Shown: piece by piece, positions 1 to 8,212 of the stretch
Layout of the letters: every line of letters begins with the position of its first letter
How positions within the stretch are numbered: the first letter of the stretch is position 1
Assembly: GCA_017642895.1 (NCBI GenBank)
Contig: JAEPON010000019.1
Coordinates: 1 to 64,000, forward strand
DNA length: 64,000 nt
DNA from: Roseitalea sp.
GTDB lineage: Bacteria; Pseudomonadota; Alphaproteobacteria; Rhizobiales; Rhizobiaceae
Direction of reading: 5' to 3'
Translations under genes and position numbers: made by a program
Notes under the pieces: generated by a model
What the model was told of the DNA's origin: nothing
The model's database searches: none
What the model saw: only the letters and a program-made list of their open reading frames with translations

Positions 1-155
1 CTTGGGAGAGCCTGGCGGTGGCCTCTAACCCACACTCTGGACATTTGAGCGGAACGGAGAAACGGTCACGTGCAGTCATACAGCAAATATGGCATTCAAA
101 GTCGGGCATTTGAAGGCAGATTTTCAAACTGACCCACTACCGCCAGATGGGGTTT
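1..155. other. Intergenic, no gene seen
   Basis: No reading frame in this stretch looks coding on either strand. It lies downstream of the minus-strand eipB-like gene and reaches the window edge. I see no convincing terminator hairpin or repeat in it. Confidence 0.5.
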
Positions 156-977
156 TCAGGAGCAGTCTTCAACCTCGAACAGTTCCAGTTCCTCCATCGT
201 GCCCGACAAAAGGAAGTCGCCATAGTCCATTTCCAGCGACCGGGTAATGCCATTGTCGTGCATCTTGAAGGCGATACGGTATTCGGGCAGCCCCTCGCCC
301 TCGGTCACTTCGTCGAAATAGGCGACTGAAATGTTGCGGAACGGCGTGTCGGCGACCGCGCCGATCGCATCGGGATCGTCCTCGTCCCCGGTCTTTTCGG
401 GGCCGATGATCACCGTCGTCGTCAGCACGCGGTCGGCATCGTCCGAACCGTCGAATATCTTCCGTTCATAAAAGCGCTCGCCATCGGCCGCCCGCTCGAT
501 CAGGTCGATCATGTGGGCGGTGGGAAAGGCGGCCGGATCGAGCCGGATCTCGCCTTCCTCCGGTTCGCTGAGCGTGACGACGGTGGCGTCGTCCTCGACC
601 GCCGCCACGCCCTCGATCATGCGGTCGGGCCGCTGATCGACGAAGGTGCGCGTCAGGAAGCGGAAGGACGAGCCGTCGGCTTCCTCGAAGGTCGTCGTCT
701 GCTGGTCGGTGACGCGGCCGCCGGCCCGTGCGGCGATCTGCGTGACAAAGCGGAAGTTGGTCGTATAGCCCTCGCAGGCCGATCCCCGGAACTCGTAGAC
801 GATCCGGCCGCGCATGCCGGTGATGCCGCTGCGGTCGGAGGCGTCTTCCAGTTCCACCGCATAGACGGCCCGGTGCGGCGCCAGTTGCACGCCGGCGGCA
901 TCGGCGGAGGCGGACATCATGGGTGCGGCCAAAAGCAGACCGGTTGCAAGGGCGATGGATTTTCGGCGCATGGACAT
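156..977 (-). CDS. eipB: EipB family cell-envelope integrity protein (DUF1849)
   Basis: A periplasmic protein of 273 residues with a Sec-type signal peptide over about residues 1-28 (basic start, hydrophobic core, cleavage near ADAAG). The mature part is rich in beta-strand-like segments. It has only two cysteines, at 68 and 272, one near the start and one at the extreme C-terminus. This matches the Brucella EipB fold, in which a disulfide joins the two ends of a beta-spiral barrel. The family supports envelope integrity under stress; the exact biochemical role is not established. The gene is divergent from ridA. A purine-rich AAGGAA lies about 13 nt upstream of the chosen start; a second ATG two codons in is also possible. 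Confidence 0.85.
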   Translation of the reverse strand: MSMRRKSIALATGLLLAAPMMSASADAAGVQLAPHRAVYAVELEDASDRSGITGMRGRIVYEFRGSACEGYTTNFRFVTQIAARAGGRVTDQQTTTFEEADGSSFRFLTRTFVDQRPDRMIEGVAAVEDDATVVTLSEPEEGEIRLDPAAFPTAHMIDLIERAADGERFYERKIFDGSDDADRVLTTTVIIGPEKTGDEDDPDAIGAVADTPFRNISVAYFDEVTEGEGLPEYRIAFKMHDNGITRSLEMDYGDFLLSGTMEELELFEVEDCS

Positions 978-1070
978 CGTGAATCGCTTTCCTTTTTGGC
1001 GCCACTATAGGAAACGTCTTGTCAGAAGCGAGGCAAAATGCGCCCCGCGCCACAGGAGGGACCAGGACGC

Positions 1071-1532
1071 ATGACCGACCAGATCGAAACCCGGCTCGCC
1101 GAGATGGGCATCACGGTGCCGGACGTTGCCGCGCCGGCGGCAAACTATCTGCCCTACACGCGCAGCGGCAGTCTGGTGTTCACCTCCGGCCAGTTGCCAT
1201 TCAAGGATGGCGCGCTGAGCGCGACAGGCCTTCTGGGCGCCGATGTGAGCGTGGAAGACGGGCAGGACGCGGCCAAATGGTGCGCGGTCAACATTCTGGC
1301 GGTGGCCAAAAGCGCGCTGGGCAGCCTCGAAGCGATCGAAAAGATCGTCAAGATCTCGGTGTTCGTGGCATCGGCGCCCGGTTTCACCGAGCAGCATCTG
1401 GTCGCCAATGGCGCATCTGACCTTCTGGCCGAGGCGCTGGGCGACAAGGGTCGGCATGCGCGCGCGGCGGTCGGCATGGCCAGCCTGCCGCTCAATGCCG
1501 CCGTCGAAATCGAGGCGATCATCCAGGGTTGA
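1071..1532 (+). CDS. RidA/YjgF family protein
   Basis: A protein of 153 residues in the YjgF/YER057c/UK114 family, cytosolic trimers that typically hydrolyse reactive enamine and imine intermediates. The C-terminal signature (VGMASLPLNAAVEIEAI) is the usual RidA strand, and an arginine precedes it in the position used to bind substrate carboxylates. I start it at the ATG preceded by AGGAGG (1054-1059) rather than at the upstream in-frame ATG at 1038, which has no ribosome-binding site. The stop codon overlaps the next gene's ATG by one base, so the two are probably translationally coupled. The subgroup and true substrate cannot be told from sequence. Confidence 0.88.
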   Translation: MTDQIETRLAEMGITVPDVAAPAANYLPYTRSGSLVFTSGQLPFKDGALSATGLLGADVSVEDGQDAAKWCAVNILAVAKSALGSLEAIEKIVKISVFVASAPGFTEQHLVANGASDLLAEALGDKGRHARAAVGMASLPLNAAVEIEAIIQG

Positions 1533-2248
1533 TGGCGGATCTGGCGTTCCTGACGGCACGGCCCATCGCCCATCGCGGCCTGCATGACGACAACCGGCTG
1601 AGATGGGAGAACACGGCGTCCGCGTTCCGCGCGGCGCTCGCCGGCCATTTCGCCATCGAACTGGACGTTCAACTGTCCGCAGACGGCGTGGCGATGGCGT
1701 TTCACGACGCGCAGCTCGATCGTCTGACCGGCGAAAAGGGTTTGGTCGCGGACCGCAGCGCACACGAATTGCGGACGCTCGCCATCGGCGGCACCGAAGA
1801 CCGCATCATGACGCTTGGCGAAACGCTTCGCCTTGTCGATGGCGCGGTGCCGCTGGTCATCGAGATGAAGGACAATGGTGCCCGCAACGGCGATCTCGCA
1901 CGCGCCGTCGTCAGCGACGTTGCCGCTTATCGCGGTCCCGTCGCCGTCATGTCGTTCGAGCACGCCCTTCTGGATGCGTTTCGCGCCGCCGGAACGGGCG
2001 TGCCGCTCGGGCTGACAGCATCCGGCACCAGCGATGCCGCGTTGGCCGAACACAGGCCGCAGCTCGAAGCCGGCATCGATTTCGTCTCCTATCAGGTCGC
2101 CGCCCTGCCCAACGCCTTTGTCGCCCAGGTGCGGGCGCGGGGCCTGCCGGTCATCACATGGACGGTGCGCACGCCCGAACAGGTCGCGCTGACACGTGCC
2201 CATGCCGATCAGATGACGTTTGAAGGCTTTGATCCGGACGCTGCATGA
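1532..2248 (+). CDS. Glycerophosphodiester phosphodiesterase family protein
   Basis: A protein of 238 residues with the GDPD motifs in order: IAHRG near the N-terminus (catalytic His and Arg), ENT in the next helix, and ELDVQLSADG followed by a second catalytic His in FHD. These enzymes hydrolyse glycerophosphodiesters to glycerol-3-phosphate and an alcohol. There is no signal peptide, so it is probably cytosolic like UgpQ. The ATG overlaps the ridA stop (TGATG). A TTG one codon upstream is less likely. No glycerol-phosphate transport genes are nearby. Confidence 0.9.
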   Translation: MADLAFLTARPIAHRGLHDDNRLRWENTASAFRAALAGHFAIELDVQLSADGVAMAFHDAQLDRLTGEKGLVADRSAHELRTLAIGGTEDRIMTLGETLRLVDGAVPLVIEMKDNGARNGDLARAVVSDVAAYRGPVAVMSFEHALLDAFRAAGTGVPLGLTASGTSDAALAEHRPQLEAGIDFVSYQVAALPNAFVAQVRARGLPVITWTVRTPEQVALTRAHADQMTFEGFDPDAA

Positions 2249-2299
2249 AATTGGCGGCCACGCCTTGCGGCGCGTGTGCGATGCAATACATCTCCGTCC

Positions 2300-3508
2300 A
2301 TGACCGATCCCAACGCCGCCACAGCCGCGCCCGATGGCCAAGCCACCCATGTCGTGCGCGTCCATGAGCGCATCGCCGACGTGCCGCGCACGGTCTGGGA
2401 CGGGTTCGCGGGCACCAGCCGCGCCAGCGGAACGGGCTATAACCCGTTCATGCGGCACGATTTTCTGAGCGCGCTGGAAGAAGCCGGCTGCGCCGTCGCC
2501 GACACGGGCTGGCATGGCCAGCATCTGGTGCTCGAAGATGGCGCGGGCCACGCGCTGGCCGCCGCGCCTGCCTATCTGAAGGCGCACAGCCAGGGCGAAT
2601 ATGTATTCGACCATGCCTGGGCGGATGCCTGGGAGCGCGCCGGCGGCCGCTATTATCCGAAGCTGCAACTGTCTGTGCCGTTCACGCCGGCCACCGGTCC
2701 GCGCCTTCTGATCGGCCCCGACGTGAATGCCGATGCGGCCCGCGCGGCGCTGGCGGGCGCGATCGCGCAACTGACCGGGCGGCTCGGCCTGTCCTCGGCG
2801 CATGTGACATTTGCACAAAAGCCGGACATGGACGCGCTGCTTGATGCCGGTTTCCTGCACCGCACCGACCAGCAGTTCCACTTCTTCAACAAGGGCTACG
2901 GCACCTATGCGGAGTTCCTCGAAACCCTGTCGTCGCGCAAGCGCAAGAACCTCAAAAAAGAGCGTGCGACAGCGATTGAAAACGGCATCACCATCGAGTG
3001 GCTGACCGGATCGGATATCACCGAAGCGGCACTCGACGATTTCTACGTCTTCTACACCGACACCGGCGACCGCAAATGGGGCCGGCCCTATCTCAACCGG
3101 CGCTTTTTCTCGCTCGTCACCGAACGCATGGCGGACGACATCCTGCTGGTGATGGCAAAGCGCAACGGGCGTTACATTGCCGGCGCGATCAACTTCATCG
3201 GCGGCGACACGATCTTCGGACGCCACTGGGGCTGCGTCGAGCACCACCGTTTCCTGCATTTCGAGGTCTGCTACCATCAGGCGATCGATTTTGCGATCGC
3301 GCGCAAGCTGGCCATGGTCGAGGCTGGCGCCCAGGGCGAACACAAGCTGGCGCGCGGCTATCTGCCGGTCACGACCCATTCGGCCCATTTCATTCCGCAT
3401 GAAGGGTTCCGCAACGCAATCGAAGACTATCTGCGCCATGAGCGGGCCGATGTGGCGCGGTTCGGCAAAATTCTCGCCGGATCGACGCCGTTCAGGAAGG
3501 CCAGGTGA
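2300..3508 (+). CDS. DUF482 / Fem-like GNAT N-acyltransferase
   Basis: A protein of 402 residues matching the COG3146/DUF482 family of predicted peptidoglycan-related or peptidyl acyltransferases with a FemAB-like GNAT fold. Recognisable family segments are the SRKRKNLKKER region near residue 220, the GAINFIGGD strand, the GRHWGC turn, and the late QGEHKLARGYLP motif. The acceptor substrate is unknown. I chose ATG 2300 over an in-frame GTG 24 bases earlier; neither has a strong ribosome-binding site. It follows the GDPD gene by about 50 bases and its 3' end overlaps a small minus-strand gene. Confidence 0.82.
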   Translation: MTDPNAATAAPDGQATHVVRVHERIADVPRTVWDGFAGTSRASGTGYNPFMRHDFLSALEEAGCAVADTGWHGQHLVLEDGAGHALAAAPAYLKAHSQGEYVFDHAWADAWERAGGRYYPKLQLSVPFTPATGPRLLIGPDVNADAARAALAGAIAQLTGRLGLSSAHVTFAQKPDMDALLDAGFLHRTDQQFHFFNKGYGTYAEFLETLSSRKRKNLKKERATAIENGITIEWLTGSDITEAALDDFYVFYTDTGDRKWGRPYLNRRFFSLVTERMADDILLVMAKRNGRYIAGAINFIGGDTIFGRHWGCVEHHRFLHFEVCYHQAIDFAIARKLAMVEAGAQGEHKLARGYLPVTTHSAHFIPHEGFRNAIEDYLRHERADVARFGKILAGSTPFRKAR

Positions 3509-3668
3509 TGGCCGCGGCCAATCCGAAGCCGACGCAGACGGCCGCTTCCACAACCAGCCCCGCCTCGCTTGACGCAAAGCCGATTGAATCGCCGCTTGTC
3601 TGCGCATAGACCAGAACCGCGCCGGCAACGACGCTCAAGACCAGGCAGAAAAGGCTGATTGCCTTCAT
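3492..3668 (-). CDS. Small hypothetical membrane protein (58 aa)
   Basis: A short frame encoding an N-terminal hydrophobic helix (starting MKAISLFCL) and a second hydrophobic segment near the C-terminus, separated by a short acidic loop. It looks like a two-helix inner-membrane protein. The start chosen gives a normal helix N-terminus; the frame extends 12 codons upstream with a less plausible beginning. It overlaps the 3' end of the DUF482 gene by 17 bases and is divergent from the HIT gene. No function is assignable; small size and overlap keep confidence moderate. Confidence 0.5.
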   Translation of the reverse strand: MKAISLFCLVLSVVAGAVLVYAQTSGDSIGFASSEAGLVVEAAVCVGFGLAAAITWPS

Positions 3669-3697
3669 TGCATCGCACCGGATTCGCGGAAGCAGAC

Positions 3698-4126
3698 ATG
3701 ACACCCTACGATACCGACAACATCTTCGCCAAGATCATGCGCGGCGACATTGCCTCCCATACGATCCACGAGGATGATGACACGCTCGTCATCATGGATG
3801 TGATGCCGCAGGCGCCGGGTCATGCGCTGGTGATCCCCAAATCAGCCTCGCGCAACCTGCTCGATGCCGAGCCGATGGCGCTGGGTTCTGCGATCGCCGT
3901 CGTCCAGCGGATCGCGCGCGCCGCCAAGGCGGCCTTCGATGCGGACGGCATCTCCATCATGCAGTTCAACGAAGCGGCCGGCGGCCAGTCGGTCTTTCAC
4001 CTGCATTTCCACGTGATCCCGCGCCATGACGGCGTTCCGCTGCGGGCCCATTCGGGCCAGATGGAGGATCAGGACGTGCTGGCGGCCAACGCCGAAAAGC
4101 TGCGCGCGGCGCTCGCCGCACTCTGA
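3698..4126 (+). CDS. HIT family protein
   Basis: A protein of 142 residues with the histidine-triad signature HLHFHVIP at residues 101-108, the nucleotide-phosphate catalytic motif of HIT hydrolases and transferases. The N-terminal DNIFAKIMRGDI segment is typical of Hint-like branch members, which hydrolyse nucleoside phosphoramidates or dinucleoside phosphates. The ATG chosen follows a short leader; the frame is open 13 codons upstream but those residues do not look like the family. The next gene is convergent and begins six bases after the stop. Confidence 0.92.
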   Translation: MTPYDTDNIFAKIMRGDIASHTIHEDDDTLVIMDVMPQAPGHALVIPKSASRNLLDAEPMALGSAIAVVQRIARAAKAAFDADGISIMQFNEAAGGQSVFHLHFHVIPRHDGVPLRAHSGQMEDQDVLAANAEKLRAALAAL

Positions 4127-4132
4127 ACCGGC

Positions 4133-4456
4133 CTATTTGCGCGCCCTGTGCGCGGTCTCGATGGCGAGCCGTGCCCAGGGCTCCATCGCATCGGCGCTTT
4201 CCAGCGCTTCGTCCGGCACCTGCCAATAGGGCATCGCCGTCGGACGCCGGTTCTTGTGGCCCTCATAGACCCAGCGCTCCATGCCCTCGGCTTCATAGGC
4301 CGGCGCGGATTGCTCGTCGCCCTTCATGAACAGCTTGTCGAAAGCCACGAGCGCGAAGATGCCGTGGGCGCAGTAAACCCCCTGCCCGCCGAACATGCGC
4401 TTGATGGTGATCGGCCCGACGGAAGCGAACAGGTCGCGCAGATAGTCTTCATCCAT
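4133..4456 (-). CDS. TfoX/Sxy N-terminal domain protein
   Basis: A protein of 107 residues carrying only the TfoX N-terminal domain (RDLFASVGPITIKRMFGGQGVY, then the MKGDE and MPYWQVPDE segments). In gammaproteobacteria the full protein regulates competence. Stand-alone N-domains are common in alphaproteobacteria and have no established role. The C-terminal half of the classical protein is absent. It lies between the convergent HIT gene and sufA and is not clearly part of the iron-sulfur operon. Confidence 0.82.
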   Translation of the reverse strand: MDEDYLRDLFASVGPITIKRMFGGQGVYCAHGIFALVAFDKLFMKGDEQSAPAYEAEGMERWVYEGHKNRRPTAMPYWQVPDEALESADAMEPWARLAIETAHRARK

Positions 4457-4495
4457 GGCGCAGTCATGCCACGGCGCCGCAGTGGCGCAAAGCGG

Positions 4496-4879
4496 TCATA
4501 TCGCGCCCCGGGCCTCGGCCAGTTCCTTGAGATCGGCCGGCTTGAGTTCGACCGATTCGCCGCATCCGCAGGCCGAGGACTGGTTGGGATTGTTGAAGAC
4601 AAAGCCGGTGCGCAGCTTGGTCACCTCGAAATCCATCTGTGTGCCCAGAAGATAGAGCATCGCCGCCGGATCGACCCAGACATGAGCGCCCTCATGGCTG
4701 ATATGGTCGTCCTTCGCATCGGGGTCGGTCACCAGATCGACCGTATATTCCATGCCGGCGCAGCCGCCCTTCTTGATGCCGACGCGCACCCCTTGTGCGC
4801 CCTGTTCGGCACGTCCGGCGACGATATCGCGCACGCGATCCGCTGCGGCATCGGTCATGGTCATGATGGCAAAGGCCAT
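4496..4879 (-). CDS. sufA: A-type iron-sulfur carrier SufA (HesB/IscA family)
   Basis: A protein of 127 residues with the three conserved cluster-binding cysteines of A-type carriers: C40 in GGCAGMEY, and C104 and C106 in SACGCGES near the C-terminus. It receives clusters from the SufBCD scaffold and passes them to apoproteins in the cytosol. It is the last gene of the minus-strand suf cluster, separated from sufT by a palindromic repeat element. I use the internal ATG giving MAFAIM; the frame stays open 18 codons upstream but that part is unlike the family. Confidence 0.9.
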   Translation of the reverse strand: MAFAIMTMTDAAADRVRDIVAGRAEQGAQGVRVGIKKGGCAGMEYTVDLVTDPDAKDDHISHEGAHVWVDPAAMLYLLGTQMDFEVTKLRTGFVFNNPNQSSACGCGESVELKPADLKELAEARGAI

Positions 4880-4958
4880 GGGTCCAACTCCATTTGTCGC
4901 TATCAAGGTAGGCACGTCGTCGGCGTTGCGCAAGGAAGACCAGCCACCCTGGCCCTTT

Positions 4959-5050
4959 GAGGCTCGCTATCCCATTCCCTCATGCTGAGGTGCGAACCAA
5001 GCGAGCCTCGAAGCGCGCGGGAATGGGTTGCTCGCACCTCAGCATGAGGG
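4959..5050. repeat. Interleaved palindromic repeat between sufT and sufA
   Basis: Three pairs of inverted repeats occur here in interleaved order. Arm A is 4959-4967 and pairs with 5001-5009. Arm B is 4971-4979 and pairs with 5019-5027. Arm C is 4977-4995 and pairs perfectly over 19 bases with 5032-5050. The CTCATGCTGAGGTGCGA type of arm is a familiar alphaproteobacterial intergenic repeat. As RNA the whole could fold into alternative hairpins and might attenuate read-through into sufA; that is inference. Confidence 0.7.
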
Positions 5051-5063
5051 CGGTGGGACCTTG

Positions 5064-5459
5064 TCAGTAAAGCCCCACCGCGATCTGCGCCTCTTCGCTC
5101 ATCCGGTCCGGCGTCCAGGGCGGATCGAAGGTCATCTCGACCTCGACATCCATGACGCCCTCGACCGTGCGCACCGCGTTTTCGACCCAACCCGGCATCT
5201 CGCCGGCCACCGGGCAGCCCGGCGCGGTCAGCGTCATCTCCACCTTGACCGTCCGGTCGTCCTCGATATCGACACGGTAGATCAGGCCCAACTCGTAAAT
5301 GTCGGCCGGAATCTCCGGATCGTAGACCGTCTTGAGCGCTGCGACGATATCGTCGGTCATGCGCGCCAGTTCCTCGCGCGGGATCGCCGATTGCGGCACC
5401 GGCGCTGCGTTGGCGGACGTTTCCGTTTCGGCGGTTTGCGGTGTGTGATCTTCCATCAT
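5064..5459 (-). CDS. sufT: SufT-type iron-sulfur assembly protein (MIP18/DUF59)
   Basis: A protein of 131 residues with an Ala/Pro/Gln-rich N-terminal tail of about 30 residues and a MIP18/DUF59 domain (VYDPEIPADIYELGLIY, then TLTAPGCPVA with the conserved cysteine). SufT proteins assist Fe-S cluster maturation in the cytosol. It sits 24 bases downstream of sufS in the same orientation, which supports the assignment. Two adjacent ATGs are possible starts. Confidence 0.88.
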   Translation of the reverse strand: MMEDHTPQTAETETSANAAPVPQSAIPREELARMTDDIVAALKTVYDPEIPADIYELGLIYRVDIEDDRTVKVEMTLTAPGCPVAGEMPGWVENAVRTVEGVMDVEVEMTFDPPWTPDRMSEEAQIAVGLY

Positions 5460-5483
5460 GGGATCATCCTAGCACGACGGTGT

Positions 5484-6728
5484 TCATGCGAAAAACTCCC
5501 GCGCCTTTTCCAGCGCTTCGACCAGCGCGTCCACTTCGGCGCGCGTGTTGTACATGCCGAACGAGGCCCGGCAGGTGGAGGTGGCGCCAAAACGCTTCAG
5601 AAGCGGCTGGGCGCAATGGGTGCCGGCGCGCACGGCGACGCCCGACCGGTCGATGACCATCGACACGTCATGCGCATGCAACCCCTCGATTTCGAAGGCA
5701 ATGATCGCCGCCTTGTCGGGCGCGTTGCCGATAATGCGCAGCGCATTGATGCGCGAAAGCTGATCATGGGCATAGGCACGCAGATCGGCCTCGTGCGCGG
5801 CGATTGCCGGCCGGCCGATCGCGTCCATGTAGTCGAGCGCGGCGCCAAGCCCGATGGCCTGGGCGATCGGTGGTGTGCCGGCCTCGAACCGGTGCGGCGG
5901 TTCGGCATAGGTGACATCGTCTTCGGCGACATCGAGGATCATCTCCCCGCCGCCCTGGAACGGCTTCATTGCGGCAAGTCGCTCGGCTTTTCCGTAAAGC
6001 ACGCCGATGCCCGACGGGCCGTAGGTCTTGTGGCCGGTAAACACATACCAGTCGCACCCAAGGTCCTGCACGTCGACCGGCAGGTGCACGGCGCCCTGGC
6101 TGCCATCGACCAGCACCGGAATGCCGCGCGCATGGGCGATCTCGCAGACCTTCTTGATCGGCACGACCGTGCCGAGCACGTTCGACACATGGGTCAGCGC
6201 GACGAGCTTGGTCCGGTCGGTCAGCCGCGCCTCGAATTCGGCGATGTCGAACCGGCCTTCATCGTCCACGGGCACCCAGACGAGCCTGGCGCCATTGCGC
6301 TCGCGCAGGAAGTGCCAGGGCACGATGTTGGCATGGTGCTCCATGATCGAGATGACGATCTCGTCGCCCGCGCCGATCGCGTCGGCGCCGAACCCGTGGC
6401 TGACCGTGTTGATCGCCTCGGTCGCCGATTTGGTGAAGACGATCTCGTCCACCGAACCCGCATTCAGGAACCGGCGGACTGTCTCGCGCGCCGCCTCATA
6501 GGCGTCGGTCGTCGCGTTGGACAGATAATGCAGCCCGCGATGCACATTGGCATATTCATGCTCATAGGTCCGCGTGACCGCATCGATCACCGCGCGCGGT
6601 TTCTGGGCCGACGCGCCATTATCGAGATAAACCAGTGGCTTGCCATGGACGTCCCGCGACAGGATCGGAAAATCGGCCCGGATGGCGTCGACATCGTATG
6701 CCTTTGTTTCGATCGGATCAGCACTCAT
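5484..6728 (-). CDS. sufS: Cysteine desulfurase SufS
   Basis: A PLP enzyme of 414 residues (usual length about 410) that removes sulfur from cysteine and supplies persulfide to the SufBCD scaffold. The PLP lysine is K234 in TGHKTYGPSG, and the catalytic cysteine is C373 in RAGTHCAQP, the short-loop form typical of the SufS class. No SufE or SufU gene is visible in the cluster. It lies between sufD and sufT. A repeat-rich gap of about 200 bases separates it from sufD, so it may also be transcribed separately. Confidence 0.95.
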   Translation of the reverse strand: MSADPIETKAYDVDAIRADFPILSRDVHGKPLVYLDNGASAQKPRAVIDAVTRTYEHEYANVHRGLHYLSNATTDAYEAARETVRRFLNAGSVDEIVFTKSATEAINTVSHGFGADAIGAGDEIVISIMEHHANIVPWHFLRERNGARLVWVPVDDEGRFDIAEFEARLTDRTKLVALTHVSNVLGTVVPIKKVCEIAHARGIPVLVDGSQGAVHLPVDVQDLGCDWYVFTGHKTYGPSGIGVLYGKAERLAAMKPFQGGGEMILDVAEDDVTYAEPPHRFEAGTPPIAQAIGLGAALDYMDAIGRPAIAAHEADLRAYAHDQLSRINALRIIGNAPDKAAIIAFEIEGLHAHDVSMVIDRSGVAVRAGTHCAQPLLKRFGATSTCRASFGMYNTRAEVDALVEALEKAREFFA

Positions 6729-6760
6729 ATCCGCATGTCCTTGTGTGCCTGCCCTTCGCC

Positions 6761-6897
6761 CTCACCTTCTCCCCATGCACGGGGAGAAGGGGTCGCGAAC
6801 TTCAACGCCGAGTCTTTCGTCCACGGACGCCAAGGTTCGGTCAGGAAATGCGCAAGCATCGAGGTCTCCTTCTCCCCGCTTGCGGGGAGAAGGTGAG
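6761..6897. repeat. Pair of CCTTCTCCCC hairpin repeats between sufD and sufS
   Basis: The first hairpin (6765-6790) has 10-base arms and a six-base loop. The second (6868-6893) has perfect 12-base arms CCTTCTCCCCGC and a two-base loop. The block 6761-6774 is also the reverse complement of 6884-6897, so the pair forms a larger inverted repeat. Related hairpins occur at 32665-32688 and 32831-32856, which shows a dispersed family. Within the suf transcript these structures could act as RNA processing or attenuation sites. Confidence 0.7.
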
Positions 6898-6924
6898 GAT
6901 GAGGGGCAAAAGCAACGCAGCGCA

Positions 6925-8211
6925 TCACCCGTGCGCCTCCAGCCAGTCGGCGATGCGGATTTCGAGGGCTTCGATCAGCGCATCATCGTCCAGTTCCTCG
7001 ACGATCTCGTCAACGAAGGCCTCGATGAGAAGACCCCGCGCCGTCTTGGCCGAGATGCCGCGTGCCATCAGGTAAAAAAGATGGTCCTCGTCGATCTCGG
7101 CGACCGTCGCACCATGGGCGCACACCACATCGTCGGCAAAGATTTCCAGTTCCGGCTTGGTTGCAAAGCCACCCTCATCGGACAGGAGCAGCGTGTTGCA
7201 GGCCATCTGCGCGTCGGTCTTCTGCGCGGCCTGGGCCACGCGGATCTGGCCCTGGAACACGCCCTGCGCCTTGCCGGTGACGACATTGCGCACGGTCTCG
7301 GTGGATGTGGTGTCGGCGACCAGGTGATCGAGTTCGAGCGTCACGTCGCAATGGGTCCGCTCGCCGATCAGGTTGATGGCGCGGAAGGTGAGGTCGGCGC
7401 CCTCGCCCGTTGCGGCCGCATGCACCTCCTGACGCACCAGCTTGCCGCCATAATTGGCGATGAACAGTGTGGCTTTAGCATCTTTTTCAAGCGTCAGGGT
7501 CAATTTGCCGAGATGGGATGCCGCCGCGCCCTGCTCCTGCACGATGATCCAGCGGATCTCGGCGCCCTCGCGCACGGTCAGTTCGGTGACGTTCGATGCC
7601 AGCACCGCCTCGTCCGATCCCAGATGCCGGTCGATGAAGGATGCTTTTGCACCCGCGCCGACCGTGATCAGATTGCGCGTATGGGCCTGTCCGCCATCAT
7701 GGATCGACTGGAACTCGATCGGCCGTTCGATGTGAGCCCCCTCGGCGATGGAAAGGCGCACGCCATCGGTGACGAACGCGGTGTTGATGGCGCCGACCGC
7801 ATCGTCGGCATCGGCCGGCGCTTCCAGCGCCACGCCACCCACATCGGCGCGCAGCGCGTCGGCCACCGACTCGATCTGGCAGCCCTCGATCTGGGCGCGC
7901 TCGGCCATTTGTCCGTTGACCAGCACGAAACGATGCGCGTCCTCAAGCAGCGGATCGGCGGCTCCGGCGGCCACATCGCTGCGCCAGTCGGGAAACTGGT
8001 TCAGAAGCCGCCGCAGGTCCGTATAGTGCCAGGCTTCCACCTTGCGGGTCGGCAACCGGTGCGCCTTGATCGCCTGCACCGCCTTGTCCCGTGCCATCAC
8101 TGCATCGGCATTGCCGGGCAGATGGCTGCTGCGATCGCCGAACTGCGCAACCAGCGCGGTTTCCGTCGCCGTCAGCGGCGCCTCGGCCGGTTTTGTCATT
8201 GTCGCCGCCAT
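6925..8211 (-). CDS. sufD: Fe-S assembly scaffold subunit SufD
   Basis: A protein of 428 residues of the SufB/SufD family, which forms the SufBC2D scaffold where Fe-S clusters are built. The C-terminal beta-helix region and the ending segment (HGATVAEIDEDHLFYLMARGI, then a helix) are typical. Its ATG lies one base after the sufC stop, so the two are coupled. The frame is open 23 codons further upstream inside sufC and I reject that extension. It is less conserved than SufB, as usual. Confidence 0.93.
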   Translation of the reverse strand: MAATMTKPAEAPLTATETALVAQFGDRSSHLPGNADAVMARDKAVQAIKAHRLPTRKVEAWHYTDLRRLLNQFPDWRSDVAAGAADPLLEDAHRFVLVNGQMAERAQIEGCQIESVADALRADVGGVALEAPADADDAVGAINTAFVTDGVRLSIAEGAHIERPIEFQSIHDGGQAHTRNLITVGAGAKASFIDRHLGSDEAVLASNVTELTVREGAEIRWIIVQEQGAAASHLGKLTLTLEKDAKATLFIANYGGKLVRQEVHAAATGEGADLTFRAINLIGERTHCDVTLELDHLVADTTSTETVRNVVTGKAQGVFQGQIRVAQAAQKTDAQMACNTLLLSDEGGFATKPELEIFADDVVCAHGATVAEIDEDHLFYLMARGISAKTARGLLIEAFVDEIVEELDDDALIEALEIRIADWLEAHG

Positions 8212-8212
8212 G

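Noticed and set aside
1154..3628. 824-codon minus-strand open frame
   Set aside because: It is antisense to ridA, the GDPD gene and the DUF482 gene, which all show clear motifs. GC-rich codon bias opens the opposite frame. No domain is recognisable in it.
5028..6896. 622-codon plus-strand open frame
   Set aside because: Antisense to sufS and sufT with their full motif sets; composition is typical of a GC shadow.
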